Virus record (IMG/VR): IMGVR_UViG_3300044899_000013
Span: 1-36,647 of that record
Length of the DNA: 36,647 nucleotides
Source: a virus
Reading direction: 5' to 3' (one strand)
The stretch's first letter is position 1. Each line of letters starts with the position of its first letter. The translations under genes and the position numbers were made by a program. The notes under the pieces are model-generated. The model was not told where the DNA came from, made no database searches, and saw only the letters and a list, made by a program, of their open reading frames with translations. Below, one piece after another: positions 6,830 to 14,375 of the stretch.

Positions 6830-8535
6830 GGTTGCGCCGGGTTGTGGCGGTGGTCGTGGTCACGGTCGCGCTCATGGGCACCCTCGCAGGCAGCGCGCAG
6901 GCCCTGCCCGGTGTCCCCGACTGCCGCGACGCACCCGTAGCCGCGATGCCCGGGGACGGCGTCACCGGGTTCTTCGACGGCAAACCCGCCAAGATCCCGC
7001 CCGCGGGTGACCCGTTCGCAGCCAAACCCACCACATCCGTGTACGAGCAATACGGCTACGCGGGTTTGACGTGGCACACCTACGACCTTGGGACCGCGCC
7101 CGTGTGTGTGGACGTAGCCACCACCACCGACACGATGCTGGGGAACTGGGCCATGGGGTTGGCCACCGTCGCAGTCTCAGCGGCGAACGGGTTGCACAAC
7201 AAGATCGCCCACCCCGCCACCTACATGGCGCCCCTGGACTCGGTGGTGGCGCGGGTCAGCGCCCAGATCAAGGCCGCCGTGTGGGACCCGTGGGGCGCCA
7301 TAGCCCTGCTCGCCCTCGCGGGTCTGCTGCTGTGGCGTTCCGCATCGGGCCGGCTCGCCTCGGTGGCGAAGGGCGCGGGGTGGGCTGTGGTCGTGGTCGC
7401 CGTCATGGCCGGCCTCGCCGCCGAACCCGTGAAGGCCGCGGGGTTCTTCGACGACACGGTGACGGGGGCGATAGCGCAGGTGGATGCGGCGTCAGCGGGC
7501 CTGGTCGGGACTCTGCCGGGGTCTGACCCTGCCACCGCGCAAGGCGCCCTCGTGGTGGATCGGGTCCTGTACGACTCCTGGCTGCGGGGGATGTTCGGGA
7601 CCTCCACGTCCGCCACCGCGCGCACGTTCGGGCCCCGCCTGTTCCGGGCCCAAGCGTTCACCTGGGCTGAGGCCGCGCAGCCCCCCGACAAGATTAAAGC
7701 CCTCGCGGACCAGAAGGCCACCGCGTGGAAGACCGCAGCGGACGAGCTCGCCACCAAAGACCCCGCCGCGTACCTCGCGGTGCAAGGCAAGACGGACGCC
7801 CGGAAGGGGGTGGGGGCGATGGCCGCGTTCGGGGTCGCGTTCACCAACCTGTTCAGGGTGTTGGCGGACTTCTTCGTGTTCGCCGGGCTGGTGATGCTCC
7901 GGTTCCTGGTGATGTTCGCGCCCGCTGTTGCGGTGCTCGCGGTGTTCGGGCGGGGCTCGAGCGTGGTCAAGCGGGTGCTGAACTTGGGCGCGTCGAGCGT
8001 GGTCAACGTGGTCGCGTTCTCGGCTGGGTCAGCGGTGCAGACCACCGTCGTCGCCGCGTTGCTCGGAGGCACCCGGGGCGGGGGGTTGGACGCGGTCACG
8101 CTGGTGTTGTGCGCCGTCGCCACCGTGGTCGCCCTCGTGGTGTTGTGGCCCATGCTGTCCCTGACGAGGATCGTGGGCGTGCACAAAGCCGGCGGCGGGG
8201 TGCTCCGCAAAGCTGTCAGGTTGGCGGGGAAGGCCGCCGGTGCCGCTGTTGGGGGCGCAGCGAGTGGCGCTGTGGCAGCCGAGATCCTCGAAGACGACGA
8301 CGATGACGAGAAGGGCGCGGCGGGCAAGGGGCTTGTCGCGGAAAGTTTCAGCAGAGAGGACCAGACCATGAACGAACCGCATGTGCCGCGCGCTGTTGGT
8401 GTCGCAGGCCAGGACCCGCCACGTCGCCCCCGTGAGCCTGACGCTGGGGGTCGTGAGCCTGAGCGGTGGGTGTTCGACCCCGCCACGGGGAAGACGGTCC
8501 TGAGCGAGCCTGAGCCTGAGCCGGTGGACGCATGA
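6826..8535 (+). CDS. VirB6/TrbL-like polytopic membrane protein with signal peptide
   Basis: The 569-residue protein begins with a signal peptide (about 1-26, ending GSAQA). A secreted segment with C33 and C94 follows, possibly disulphide-linked. Hydrophobic helices lie at about 155-171, 186-200, 330-376 (probably two), 390-413 and 420-447. The tail is cytoplasmic-looking: alanine/glycine-rich, then acidic (EDDDDDE at about 489-495), then proline-rich. This resembles the large VirB6/TrbL-like channel proteins of actinobacterial and Gram-positive conjugation loci. It follows VirB4 and precedes the VirB8-like gene, supporting a pore role in the inner membrane. Long antisense frames overlap this gene but are GC-driven shadows. 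Confidence 0.72.
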   Translation: MRLRRVVAVVVVTVALMGTLAGSAQALPGVPDCRDAPVAAMPGDGVTGFFDGKPAKIPPAGDPFAAKPTTSVYEQYGYAGLTWHTYDLGTAPVCVDVATTTDTMLGNWAMGLATVAVSAANGLHNKIAHPATYMAPLDSVVARVSAQIKAAVWDPWGAIALLALAGLLLWRSASGRLASVAKGAGWAVVVVAVMAGLAAEPVKAAGFFDDTVTGAIAQVDAASAGLVGTLPGSDPATAQGALVVDRVLYDSWLRGMFGTSTSATARTFGPRLFRAQAFTWAEAAQPPDKIKALADQKATAWKTAADELATKDPAAYLAVQGKTDARKGVGAMAAFGVAFTNLFRVLADFFVFAGLVMLRFLVMFAPAVAVLAVFGRGSSVVKRVLNLGASSVVNVVAFSAGSAVQTTVVAALLGGTRGGGLDAVTLVLCAVATVVALVVLWPMLSLTRIVGVHKAGGGVLRKAVRLAGKAAGAAVGGAASGAVAAEILEDDDDDEKGAAGKGLVAESFSREDQTMNEPHVPRAVGVAGQDPPRRPREPDAGGREPERWVFDPATGKTVLSEPEPEPVDA

Positions 8536-8882
8536 GTGACAGTGAAGATGTCCGCCACGCTGCCGCAAAATTGCGGACTCTGGCGGAGGCCGCGACACCG
8601 GGGCCGTGGGCCCGCGACTACCACTACATCACCGCAGAGGTGCCCAGTGGGCGCCCTGGTGGTGAGGTGATCGGGCAGATGACTCCTTCAGTCGTCCGCC
8701 TCGGCACCCCCGATAAAGCCAACGCAGCCTATGTCGCCACCATGCATCCCGGTATGGCCCTCGCGGTGGCCGACTGGCTGGATGATGAGGCTGTCGGTGC
8801 GCAGACCGAGACGGGCGAGCCCACTGCGCACTCTCTAATCATCGCCCGCGTCATCAACGCCGCGGCGGAGGTGGCCCCGTGA
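8532..8882 (+). CDS. Phage-type accessory protein (Ea22-like motif)
   Basis: The 116-residue protein contains LRTLAEAATPGPW near its N-terminus and AAYVATMHPGMALAVADWLD further on. From memory this layout is typical of the Ea22-like or related phage early proteins, whose function is not established. It lies inside the T4SS-like operon, tied by ATGA to the VirB6-like gene and by GTGA to the VirB8-like gene. A phage-derived gene is thus physically integrated in the transfer operon. Confidence 0.7.
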   Translation: MSDSEDVRHAAAKLRTLAEAATPGPWARDYHYITAEVPSGRPGGEVIGQMTPSVVRLGTPDKANAAYVATMHPGMALAVADWLDDEAVGAQTETGEPTAHSLIIARVINAAAEVAP

Positions 8883-9436
8883 ACGTGCTCCGGTGGCCGC
8901 TCTGGTCCTGGCGGAACCTCGCCGCAGCCCTCGCCGTGGTCGTCGTGGCCCTGTTCGTGGTCGGTCACCTGAGCGCGCCCGCCACAGCGGACCCCACCCC
9001 TGTTGCCGCCCCCACAACAGCGCCCGTGGCCGAGGACCCCGTGCCCACGTACACGCCCGGGCCACCCACCACGCCCGCCCCCCAGCCCACGAAGGACGTG
9101 CGGTTGGACATGATCGCCACCGTCCAAGGCTTCATGGGGGCGTGGGCGCGCCCACAGTTGGCCCAGAGTGAGTGGCTCGCGGGGGTCACGCCGTGGGTCA
9201 CCCCCGCCATGGCGAAGAGCTTGGCGACTACGGACCCCGCCCGGGTCCCCGCCACCAAGATCCTGGGTGAGCCGGTGCTGCGCCAGTACGACCAGGACGG
9301 GTGGCGGTGGGCGTTCGTCGACGTGAACACGGACGGCGGCAAACTCGTGGTGTCCCTGAGCTCGGTGACCCTTGAGCCGCAGATACGCCGCTGGACCGTC
9401 ACAGACATCAGCCCAGCGGGAGAGGGTGCACCGTGA
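8879..9436 (+). CDS. VirB8/TcpC-like bitopic membrane protein
   Basis: The 185-residue protein has a short cytoplasmic end, one membrane helix at about 13-30 (LAAALAVVVVALFVVGHL), a proline/threonine-rich linker (about 33-72), and a soluble extracytoplasmic domain (about 75-185). That domain includes TVQGFMGAWARPQ and a beta-rich C-terminal half. This architecture (one helix plus an NTF2-like domain) is that of VirB8, TrbF and TcpC, which bridge inner-membrane and outer parts of T4SS machines. GTG start by GTGA overlap. The fold cannot be proved by eye; topology and position are the evidence. Confidence 0.6.
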   Translation: MNVLRWPLWSWRNLAAALAVVVVALFVVGHLSAPATADPTPVAAPTTAPVAEDPVPTYTPGPPTTPAPQPTKDVRLDMIATVQGFMGAWARPQLAQSEWLAGVTPWVTPAMAKSLATTDPARVPATKILGEPVLRQYDQDGWRWAFVDVNTDGGKLVVSLSSVTLEPQIRRWTVTDISPAGEGAP

Positions 9437-9621
9437 GTGACCTGACCGAGTTCTTGCTGGCGCGCATCGCTGAGAAGGAATCTGGCATAACCACTGCCCG
9501 CGCCAAGGCCGAGTGCGCTGACCTGCGACGGATGGTCGCCCTGCAGGAGATCGAAATACTGCGCGTCCTTGCGCTGCCCTTCTACTGCCACCCCGAATGC
9601 AGGCGGGAGTGGCTGGCATGA
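9433..9621 (+). CDS. DUF6221-like small protein
   Basis: The 62-residue product begins MSDLTEFLLARIAEKE and ends ILRVLALPFYCHPECRREW. From memory, the DUF6221 family of actinobacterial and phage proteins has the same two ends (an N-terminal FL.AR..E and a C-terminal LR.LALPY..HP..R.EW) with a longer middle. This copy would then be a shortened member. Function unknown. It is coupled by GTGA to the VirB8-like gene and by ATGA (9618-9621) to the FtsK-like translocase. Confidence 0.68.
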   Translation: MSDLTEFLLARIAEKESGITTARAKAECADLRRMVALQEIEILRVLALPFYCHPECRREWLA

Positions 9622-11180
9622 CCCTGGACACGGTGCAGGGGGTCGCTGTGAGGGCCACCAAGGCAGCCCCGCGGGTGGGTTGGGCACTGGTGCGGGACGC
9701 CGCCCGTCAGGCCCGCAAGCACCCGCGGTGGGCCATCGTGTGGGCCACCGTGGTCGCCCTCGCCGTCTACTACCAGCACAACCTCCTCGCCCTGGAAGTG
9801 TTCGCCGGGGTCGCCGTCCCCGCCCTGCTCGTGGCCGTCGTGTCCCGGTGCTGGCCCAACCTCTGGCGCCGCAGGGTCGCCGCACCAAGGGAACGCAACG
9901 TTTGGGTCCGGTGGGCGCGGTCGAACTGGCCCAGGTTGAGTGAGGAATGCGGGCTCACCGGGACACGCCCGGTGATGCAGAAGACCCAGAACGCCAAGGG
10001 GAAGTGGGTCATGCGGTCAGTGCAGGCCATCACCCGCCCCGAACTCGTCGACGTCAGTTTCAAGGGCAGCACGCTCACCATGGTCATCCGGATCAGGTTC
10101 GGGCAGACCGTCGATGACTTGAGCGCGGCTGGGGAGGCGATCTGCGCCGCCATGGGCGGGGTGTCCTACCGGGTCACCAGGGGCCAACCAGGGGTCCTCA
10201 CGTTGCACGTCCTCACCGTCGACCACCTCGCCGCCCCCCGGCTCGCCACGATGCCGTCAGGTGCCGTCCCCAAAGTCCCCGGCGCGGTGACGATTGGCCG
10301 CAACGAGGACAACACCCCGTGTGTGCTGCAGATCTCCGGAAGGCATTCGTTGGTGGTCGGTTGCAGCGGCGCCGGCAAAGGTAGCGTGTTCTGGGGTGTC
10401 ATGGGCGGGCTCGCCCCCTCCATCCGCGCAGGCCTCGTCGAGGCGCAGGCGTTGGACATGAAGCTCGGGGTCGAGGTCACCATGGGCCGGGAACTGTTCA
10501 CGGCGATCGCGTCCGAGCGGGACGAAGCTCTGGTGTTACTGACCCGGCTCAGGGACCGCATGAACGTCCGTGGGCGGGCCATGGCTGGGGTGTCACGCGC
10601 CCACACACCCACCAAATCCGAGCCACTCGTCTGTCTGCTCATTGACGAATTGGCCGACCTACTTGCCTACTCCGACCCCGCCACCAAGAAGACCGCTACC
10701 GGGCTCTTGTCCGAGATCCTCACCAAAGGCCGCGCACTCGGATTCTCGGTGGTCGCCTGCATGCAAGATCCCCGCAAAGAAGTGATCCCCTCAAGAGGAT
10801 TGTTCACCCAAATCCTCGCCTTGCGACTCCGGTCCCCAGAGGAGGTCACGATGACCCTCGGTGCCGGCATGGCGGCCAAAGCCCCCGCCCACCACATCTC
10901 CCCCGCCACCCCCGGCGTCGGGTACGTCGTCGCCGACGACGGGCAGGCGATGCGGATCCGCCCGGACTACTGGACCGACGACATGGTCCGCGCTGTGGCC
11001 GCCCGGTACGCGACACCGCTGCCGAGCGACATGGTGCGGGTCCCCGCCGCTGGACGCAGGCGCAGGGGCACCGCGGAGGTCAACGCCGAGAACGAGGCGC
11101 AGGCCGCAGCTGACCGCGCCGCGTTGGCTGACATCGAAGCCCAGATCCGCGACGACGGATACGGGGACCTCACCGGGTAA
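9618..11180 (+). CDS. FtsK/SpoIIIE-family DNA translocase (TraB/coupling-protein-like)
   Basis: I choose the ATG at 9618 (ATGA overlap) over the longer frame from 9597, giving 520 residues. The N-terminus has a hydrophobic stretch at about 33-72 (one or two membrane helices). A linker domain follows, then an FtsK/SpoIIIE motor with Walker A GCSGAGKG (G248-G255, K254) and Walker B VCLLIDELADL. Downstream, KGRALGFSVVACMQDPRKE matches the sensor region of the family. Such motors in actinobacterial elements pump DNA: TraB moves double-stranded DNA between mycelia, and others act as T4SS coupling proteins. It is the last gene of the operon and the best candidate for feeding DNA to the channel. It lacks a clear C-terminal gamma-type DNA-reading domain; the tail is short, charged and alanine-rich. 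Confidence 0.85.
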   Translation: MTLDTVQGVAVRATKAAPRVGWALVRDAARQARKHPRWAIVWATVVALAVYYQHNLLALEVFAGVAVPALLVAVVSRCWPNLWRRRVAAPRERNVWVRWARSNWPRLSEECGLTGTRPVMQKTQNAKGKWVMRSVQAITRPELVDVSFKGSTLTMVIRIRFGQTVDDLSAAGEAICAAMGGVSYRVTRGQPGVLTLHVLTVDHLAAPRLATMPSGAVPKVPGAVTIGRNEDNTPCVLQISGRHSLVVGCSGAGKGSVFWGVMGGLAPSIRAGLVEAQALDMKLGVEVTMGRELFTAIASERDEALVLLTRLRDRMNVRGRAMAGVSRAHTPTKSEPLVCLLIDELADLLAYSDPATKKTATGLLSEILTKGRALGFSVVACMQDPRKEVIPSRGLFTQILALRLRSPEEVTMTLGAGMAAKAPAHHISPATPGVGYVVADDGQAMRIRPDYWTDDMVRAVAARYATPLPSDMVRVPAAGRRRRGTAEVNAENEAQAAADRAALADIEAQIRDDGYGDLTG

Positions 11181-11428
11181 CCAGCGGGCCAGGACCGCCC
11201 GGGATGGCCGCTCAGGCGACACGCCGTACGGCCTGCAAACACCTAGAAAACGCTTGCATAGGGGGGTACGCTCAGCCGACGAGCAGTGAGGAACGAGCCG
11301 CACAGGACAGCGGAGCGTTTTTCCTGTATCAAGGTTTGTTCGGGGTGATTGCAAGGCAGTAAGAGCGGGACGCAGGAGAGCGGGCCAACACCGTAAGGGT
11401 GCTGGCCCGCAGTCATGCCAGGGTCTTC
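11181..11428. other. Intergenic region between convergent operons
   Basis: The 248 bases separate the ends of the plus-strand transfer operon and the minus-strand helicase operon. No credible coding frame was found. The segment holds a strong hairpin (11380-11410, listed separately), a loose inverted repeat ACAGGA/TCCTGT at about 11302-11328, and a run of six G at about 11261-11266. No tRNA fold or att-like repeat was recognised. Confidence 0.6.
11380..11410 (-). terminator. Hairpin terminator between convergent operons
   Basis: Arms 11380-11392 and 11398-11410 pair over 13 positions around a 5-base loop. The single mismatch on the plus strand (A11388 against C11402) becomes a U-G wobble in the minus-strand transcript. 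The fold is therefore perfect for the operon ending at 11429, and it can also act on the incoming plus operon. No U-tract follows, as is common in high-GC Actinobacteria. Confidence 0.65.
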
Positions 11429-12079
11429 CTAGTTCTCGGTTTGCCGTGTTGCTGTTCGGCGGTCGAGTTCGTCGTGCAGCGCCTGGACGACTTTGGCAAG
11501 CTCCTGATCGGGAAGCCTCACTGTTGACCGTGCGAGCCGCTCCCACTTCGGCAGGCGTTCACTCTCAAAGTGCGCGGACTGGCCGCTCCTTGTCACTTGG
11601 CGCACGCGGGTACCTAACGCTGGACGCTCACGAAGGGAAAGTCGCTCGGCGAGCGACTTTCCCGCTAGAACCTTAGCCTCACGCTTGGTGTACCCGAATG
11701 GCTCGATCGGGCGGCCAGGACGAGAAGGGACCTCACGGCGGACATCAGCCAGACGACGCCGATAACCCTCTTCGCCAGTGCGCCGCTCATCCATCGCATC
11801 CGCGAGCTTCGCCTTCACCTCGATGTCGCGGATCCCGTGCAGGATCTGGTCACGGTCGATACCTTGCTGCGTCAGGAAGTAGTCGAACTCACCCGGCATG
11901 AACCGGTAGGTCCCAAGGCCGTCACGGAATTCCCGCCAGTCGCCGGCGTCGAGCATCGCGATCAGCAGATCAGCCATCTTGGCCAGTCCAAGGTTGGTCA
12001 TCTGGAGGCTGAACTGGTGCACACGCCGCCCGTGCGGATCGAGGAAGTCCTCTTCCTTGGTCACTCGGGAGCCAGCCAT
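11429..12079 (-). CDS. Unknown protein downstream of the HNH-helicase, 216 aa
   Basis: The 216-residue soluble protein starts 19 bases inside the end of the helicase gene, so the two are co-transcribed and probably coupled. It is rich in charged residues and mostly helical, with a basic C-terminal half (GYTKREAKVLAGKSLAERLS, LPKWERLARSTVRLPDQELA). No membrane helix, catalytic motif or known domain is recognised. A strict partnership with the helicase (nuclease regulation, DNA binding or a defence accessory) is possible from position alone. Confidence 0.72.
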   Translation of the reverse strand: MAGSRVTKEEDFLDPHGRRVHQFSLQMTNLGLAKMADLLIAMLDAGDWREFRDGLGTYRFMPGEFDYFLTQQGIDRDQILHGIRDIEVKAKLADAMDERRTGEEGYRRRLADVRREVPSRPGRPIEPFGYTKREAKVLAGKSLAERLSLRERPALGTRVRQVTRSGQSAHFESERLPKWERLARSTVRLPDQELAKVVQALHDELDRRTATRQTEN

Positions 12080-14079
12080 GACGGTGTCCCCTCTTCAGAG
12101 CGTTCACAGTGCTCGTACACGCGGGTAGTCATCCACGCGATCGAGGCCGCCAACTGGTCATGGGTTGCGTCCTCACGTTTGTCGTACCCTCCCGCCTCAT
12201 TGGCCCGGTACTGGAACTCAGCGATGTTGTTCCAGCGCAGGTCATGGACAACATGGTGGTGCATCCAGTTGCTGATCTTCTGGAGTTGGGCACGCAGCTG
12301 CTTGTTGATCGTCCGCGGATCGGCCTGCGTGACCGTGACGTCATCAACCTCAGGCGTCGAGTACAGCCGAGGAAACCGCCGAACCCGACGCGCAGCCAAC
12401 GCCACCCGAGGACCGTACGTCGCTGGCACACCAAGCGCCTCGAACTCACGCTCCCATTCAGCCAGTTCCACTGCTGGAATATCGCCGTCGGTCTCACCCA
12501 CAACGGTCGCGTTCTGAAACACCGGGTTGGACAGGTCCAGCAGGCGGAACCGCAGTTCGCTGCCATTCCCACCACCGCCACTCCCTCGTTCATCTGCGTC
12601 CTCAAGCTGCTTCAACTCTTGAACGACATGCTGGGTTGGCAGCATGGCCGCCGCAAACGCCTCCCTCAACTCCTGGTGGTCAGGGATGAGGAACTGTGCG
12701 GGCAGGATCATCCTGCGCGCACGCTCTGTCTTGGTTATCCGCATCGCGCGGGCCATCATCTGGGCGACAGACAACGGCGCCACGATGTTGGAGGCGTACG
12801 CGATAGTCGAGACCTCCGGGCAGTCGAACCCCTCAGTCACCATCTTCACTGCCACGATCGCGCACGACCTTCGTTCCTGCCTTGCCTGGCGCAACGTCCG
12901 TAGTACGCCCGGTTCATCGTTGACAACGAGGTGTGCAAAGTCGTCGCCGACGAGTTGGTTGATGGCGTCAGCTGCGCGGCGGGCTGCCTTTACGTTGGCC
13001 GCGATGTAGAGCATCTTGAGCGGCTCCTCAGGACCGATGGCGTCCTGTTGGTTCATCAGCATCCGCACCGCCTCTTTCGCGAATCCGTCGACCCACGCGC
13101 GGGACTCGAACGAATCACGGATAGCGGCTTTGCGCAGAGTAGGACTGAGATCGGCCAGTGCGCCGCTGGTTACCTCCTGCGTGCGCAGGTCAAGGACTTC
13201 CGCGCGGCCGGTGTAGACGTATGAGTCTGGTGGACGCAACTGTTTGCCCACCAGATCGGCGGTTGAGATCGAGTAATCGGCTTGGGCGTGCCACGCTGCG
13301 TCATCACCGACCTCGACGTGTTCGTATCTGACTGTGCTGATCCTGTCCGTCCCATTCGATCGGAACAGGGTTCCTGTCAGGTTCAGCACGCCCGCGCATT
13401 TGATTCCGCCGAGCTGGCCGACCATGACTTTCGCCGCGTTCCCCCACGCCTTGGTATCCGCGACGTGATGAACCTCGTCCAAGACGACCAGGGTCGGATG
13501 AGCCTGCTGGCGGGTGACGTGACCACTCGCAGATCCGGGCAGCGACTGGTATGTCACAACCGCTCCGACTGTCCCTGGGAGCTCAATGAATCCGTTGCGC
13601 GGCTCAGAGTCGAGGTGGATGCCGAGGGCACTCATCGTGCGGACCCACTGCTCGACCAACGCCTTGTTGGGAACGACGACGACGAGTCGCTCAGCGAATC
13701 CGGCAGCGGCTAGGCGCTGGAACACTGTGCCGGCGAAGATCGTCTTACCCGCGCCGGGTGCGGCATTCAGTGTCGCGACGCCCTGCTGGAAGATTTTGTC
13801 GAGGATGGTTGGCAACGCTGCGGCCTGCCACTCCCTTAGTTGGACAGTCGCACGGTCACTAACGTCCTCGGCGCCAACGGACCAGTTGCACGGCGCGCAC
13901 CACGCTTCCATGTTCTCCAGGGTGGTCGCACCGCCTCCTGACCACGGCATGAGGTGCGCCTGTTGCCAAGTGGAGTCAAGTTCGACGTCGCAGCGTTGGC
14001 ACTTGCCATCGGCCCGGGTGAACAGCGTGACGAGTTCGTCTTGGGACAGTCCGCGGCGGCGGTCCCTCCCGTAGTTCAT
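12061..14079 (-). CDS. HNH-DEAD/DEAH (superfamily 2) helicase fusion
   Basis: The start at 14079 overlaps the upstream stop (ATGA on the minus strand) and gives 672 residues. N-terminal HNH-like module: C27, C30, H42, N56, C61, C64. A superfamily 2 helicase core follows: motif I AAPGAGKT (106-113), motif II DEVHH (201-205), motif III LTGT (234-237), then VTEGFDCPEVS and QMMARAMRITK as motifs V and VI. A C-terminal domain of about 200 residues has WMHHHVVHDLRWNNIAEFQY and no family I recognise. Similar HNH-helicase fusions occur in actinobacterial genomes and phages; roles from restriction-like defence to replication or repair are possible. The residue before the HNH histidine is alanine (QQAHLMPW), where Asp or His is usual, so nuclease activity may be weakened. 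Confidence 0.82.
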   Translation of the reverse strand: MNYGRDRRRGLSQDELVTLFTRADGKCQRCDVELDSTWQQAHLMPWSGGGATTLENMEAWCAPCNWSVGAEDVSDRATVQLREWQAAALPTILDKIFQQGVATLNAAPGAGKTIFAGTVFQRLAAAGFAERLVVVVPNKALVEQWVRTMSALGIHLDSEPRNGFIELPGTVGAVVTYQSLPGSASGHVTRQQAHPTLVVLDEVHHVADTKAWGNAAKVMVGQLGGIKCAGVLNLTGTLFRSNGTDRISTVRYEHVEVGDDAAWHAQADYSISTADLVGKQLRPPDSYVYTGRAEVLDLRTQEVTSGALADLSPTLRKAAIRDSFESRAWVDGFAKEAVRMLMNQQDAIGPEEPLKMLYIAANVKAARRAADAINQLVGDDFAHLVVNDEPGVLRTLRQARQERRSCAIVAVKMVTEGFDCPEVSTIAYASNIVAPLSVAQMMARAMRITKTERARRMILPAQFLIPDHQELREAFAAAMLPTQHVVQELKQLEDADERGSGGGGNGSELRFRLLDLSNPVFQNATVVGETDGDIPAVELAEWEREFEALGVPATYGPRVALAARRVRRFPRLYSTPEVDDVTVTQADPRTINKQLRAQLQKISNWMHHHVVHDLRWNNIAEFQYRANEAGGYDKREDATHDQLAASIAWMTTRVYEHCERSEEGTPSWLAPE

Positions 14080-14276
14080 TTCTCGGCCTTGGTTTTGCTG
14101 CCGAACCATGTGCGGACAGCTTGGCCGCTGATGGGGACACCGGTTGTCTTGTCGAGTTCACGGGCGATCTGCTCCCATGACACGCCTGTTTCGCGGCGGC
14201 TGGCAACGTGCTCGGCTAGGGGTTGCCCAAGGCGGGCTTCGATTAGCTGGTAACTGCGGGTCTGTTTCGGGTCCAT
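14076..14276 (-). CDS. Small HTH-like protein, first gene of the helicase operon
   Basis: The frame is open further upstream, but the credible start is the ATG at 14276, giving 66 residues (MDPKQTRSYQLIEARLGQPL onward). The longer version would run across the divergent operator. The segment GVSWEQIARELDKTTGVPIS then GQAVRTWF reads like a helix-turn-helix, so it may bind DNA and control the divergent promoters. Its stop overlaps the helicase start. There is no ribosome site before 14276, but a possible -10 lies 7 bases upstream, consistent with a leaderless transcript. Confidence 0.65.
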   Translation of the reverse strand: MDPKQTRSYQLIEARLGQPLAEHVASRRETGVSWEQIARELDKTTGVPISGQAVRTWFGSKTKAEK

Positions 14277-14282
14277 GCGGGT

Positions 14283-14312
14283 GATGATGGCACGATTGCA
14301 CGCCGCGTGCAA
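14283..14312 (-). promoter_or_regulatory. Candidate leaderless promoter for the helicase operon
   Basis: On the minus strand a TTGCAC hexamer (14307-14312) and CATCAT (14284-14289) are 17 bases apart. The second hexamer is 7 bases from the ATG at 14276, so transcription would begin at or near the start codon. The -35 match is good and the -10 match is weak (3 of 6). The promoter overlaps the palindromic operator, which would allow autorepression. Inference from sequence only. Confidence 0.35.
14296..14312. promoter_or_regulatory. Perfect 17-bp palindromic operator candidate
   Basis: TTGCACG at 14296-14302 is the exact reverse complement of CGTGCAA at 14306-14312, with a 3-base spacer. It sits in the 99-base region between two divergently transcribed genes that both encode HTH-type proteins, the usual place for a repressor site. 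It covers the possible -35 of the minus-strand promoter. No second copy was noticed nearby. Confidence 0.6.
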
Positions 14313-14375
14313 AAGATTGTTGTCATCCGCGTGTCGCACCGACCCGTGAGCGGGTGAGCGCGCCACCATAGGCCC

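Noticed and set aside
7221-8624. 467-codon open frame on the minus strand opposite the VirB6-like gene
   Set aside because: It is Thr/Ala/Ser/Arg-rich with no recognisable motif, covers coding DNA with clear membrane and signal-peptide features, and lacks the junction pattern of real genes here. It is a product of high GC.
11240-11275. GGGGGG-containing motif resembling one half of a copper-repressor (CsoR-type) operator
   Set aside because: Only one half is present, no dyad is formed and no metal gene lies nearby, so the likeness is probably chance.
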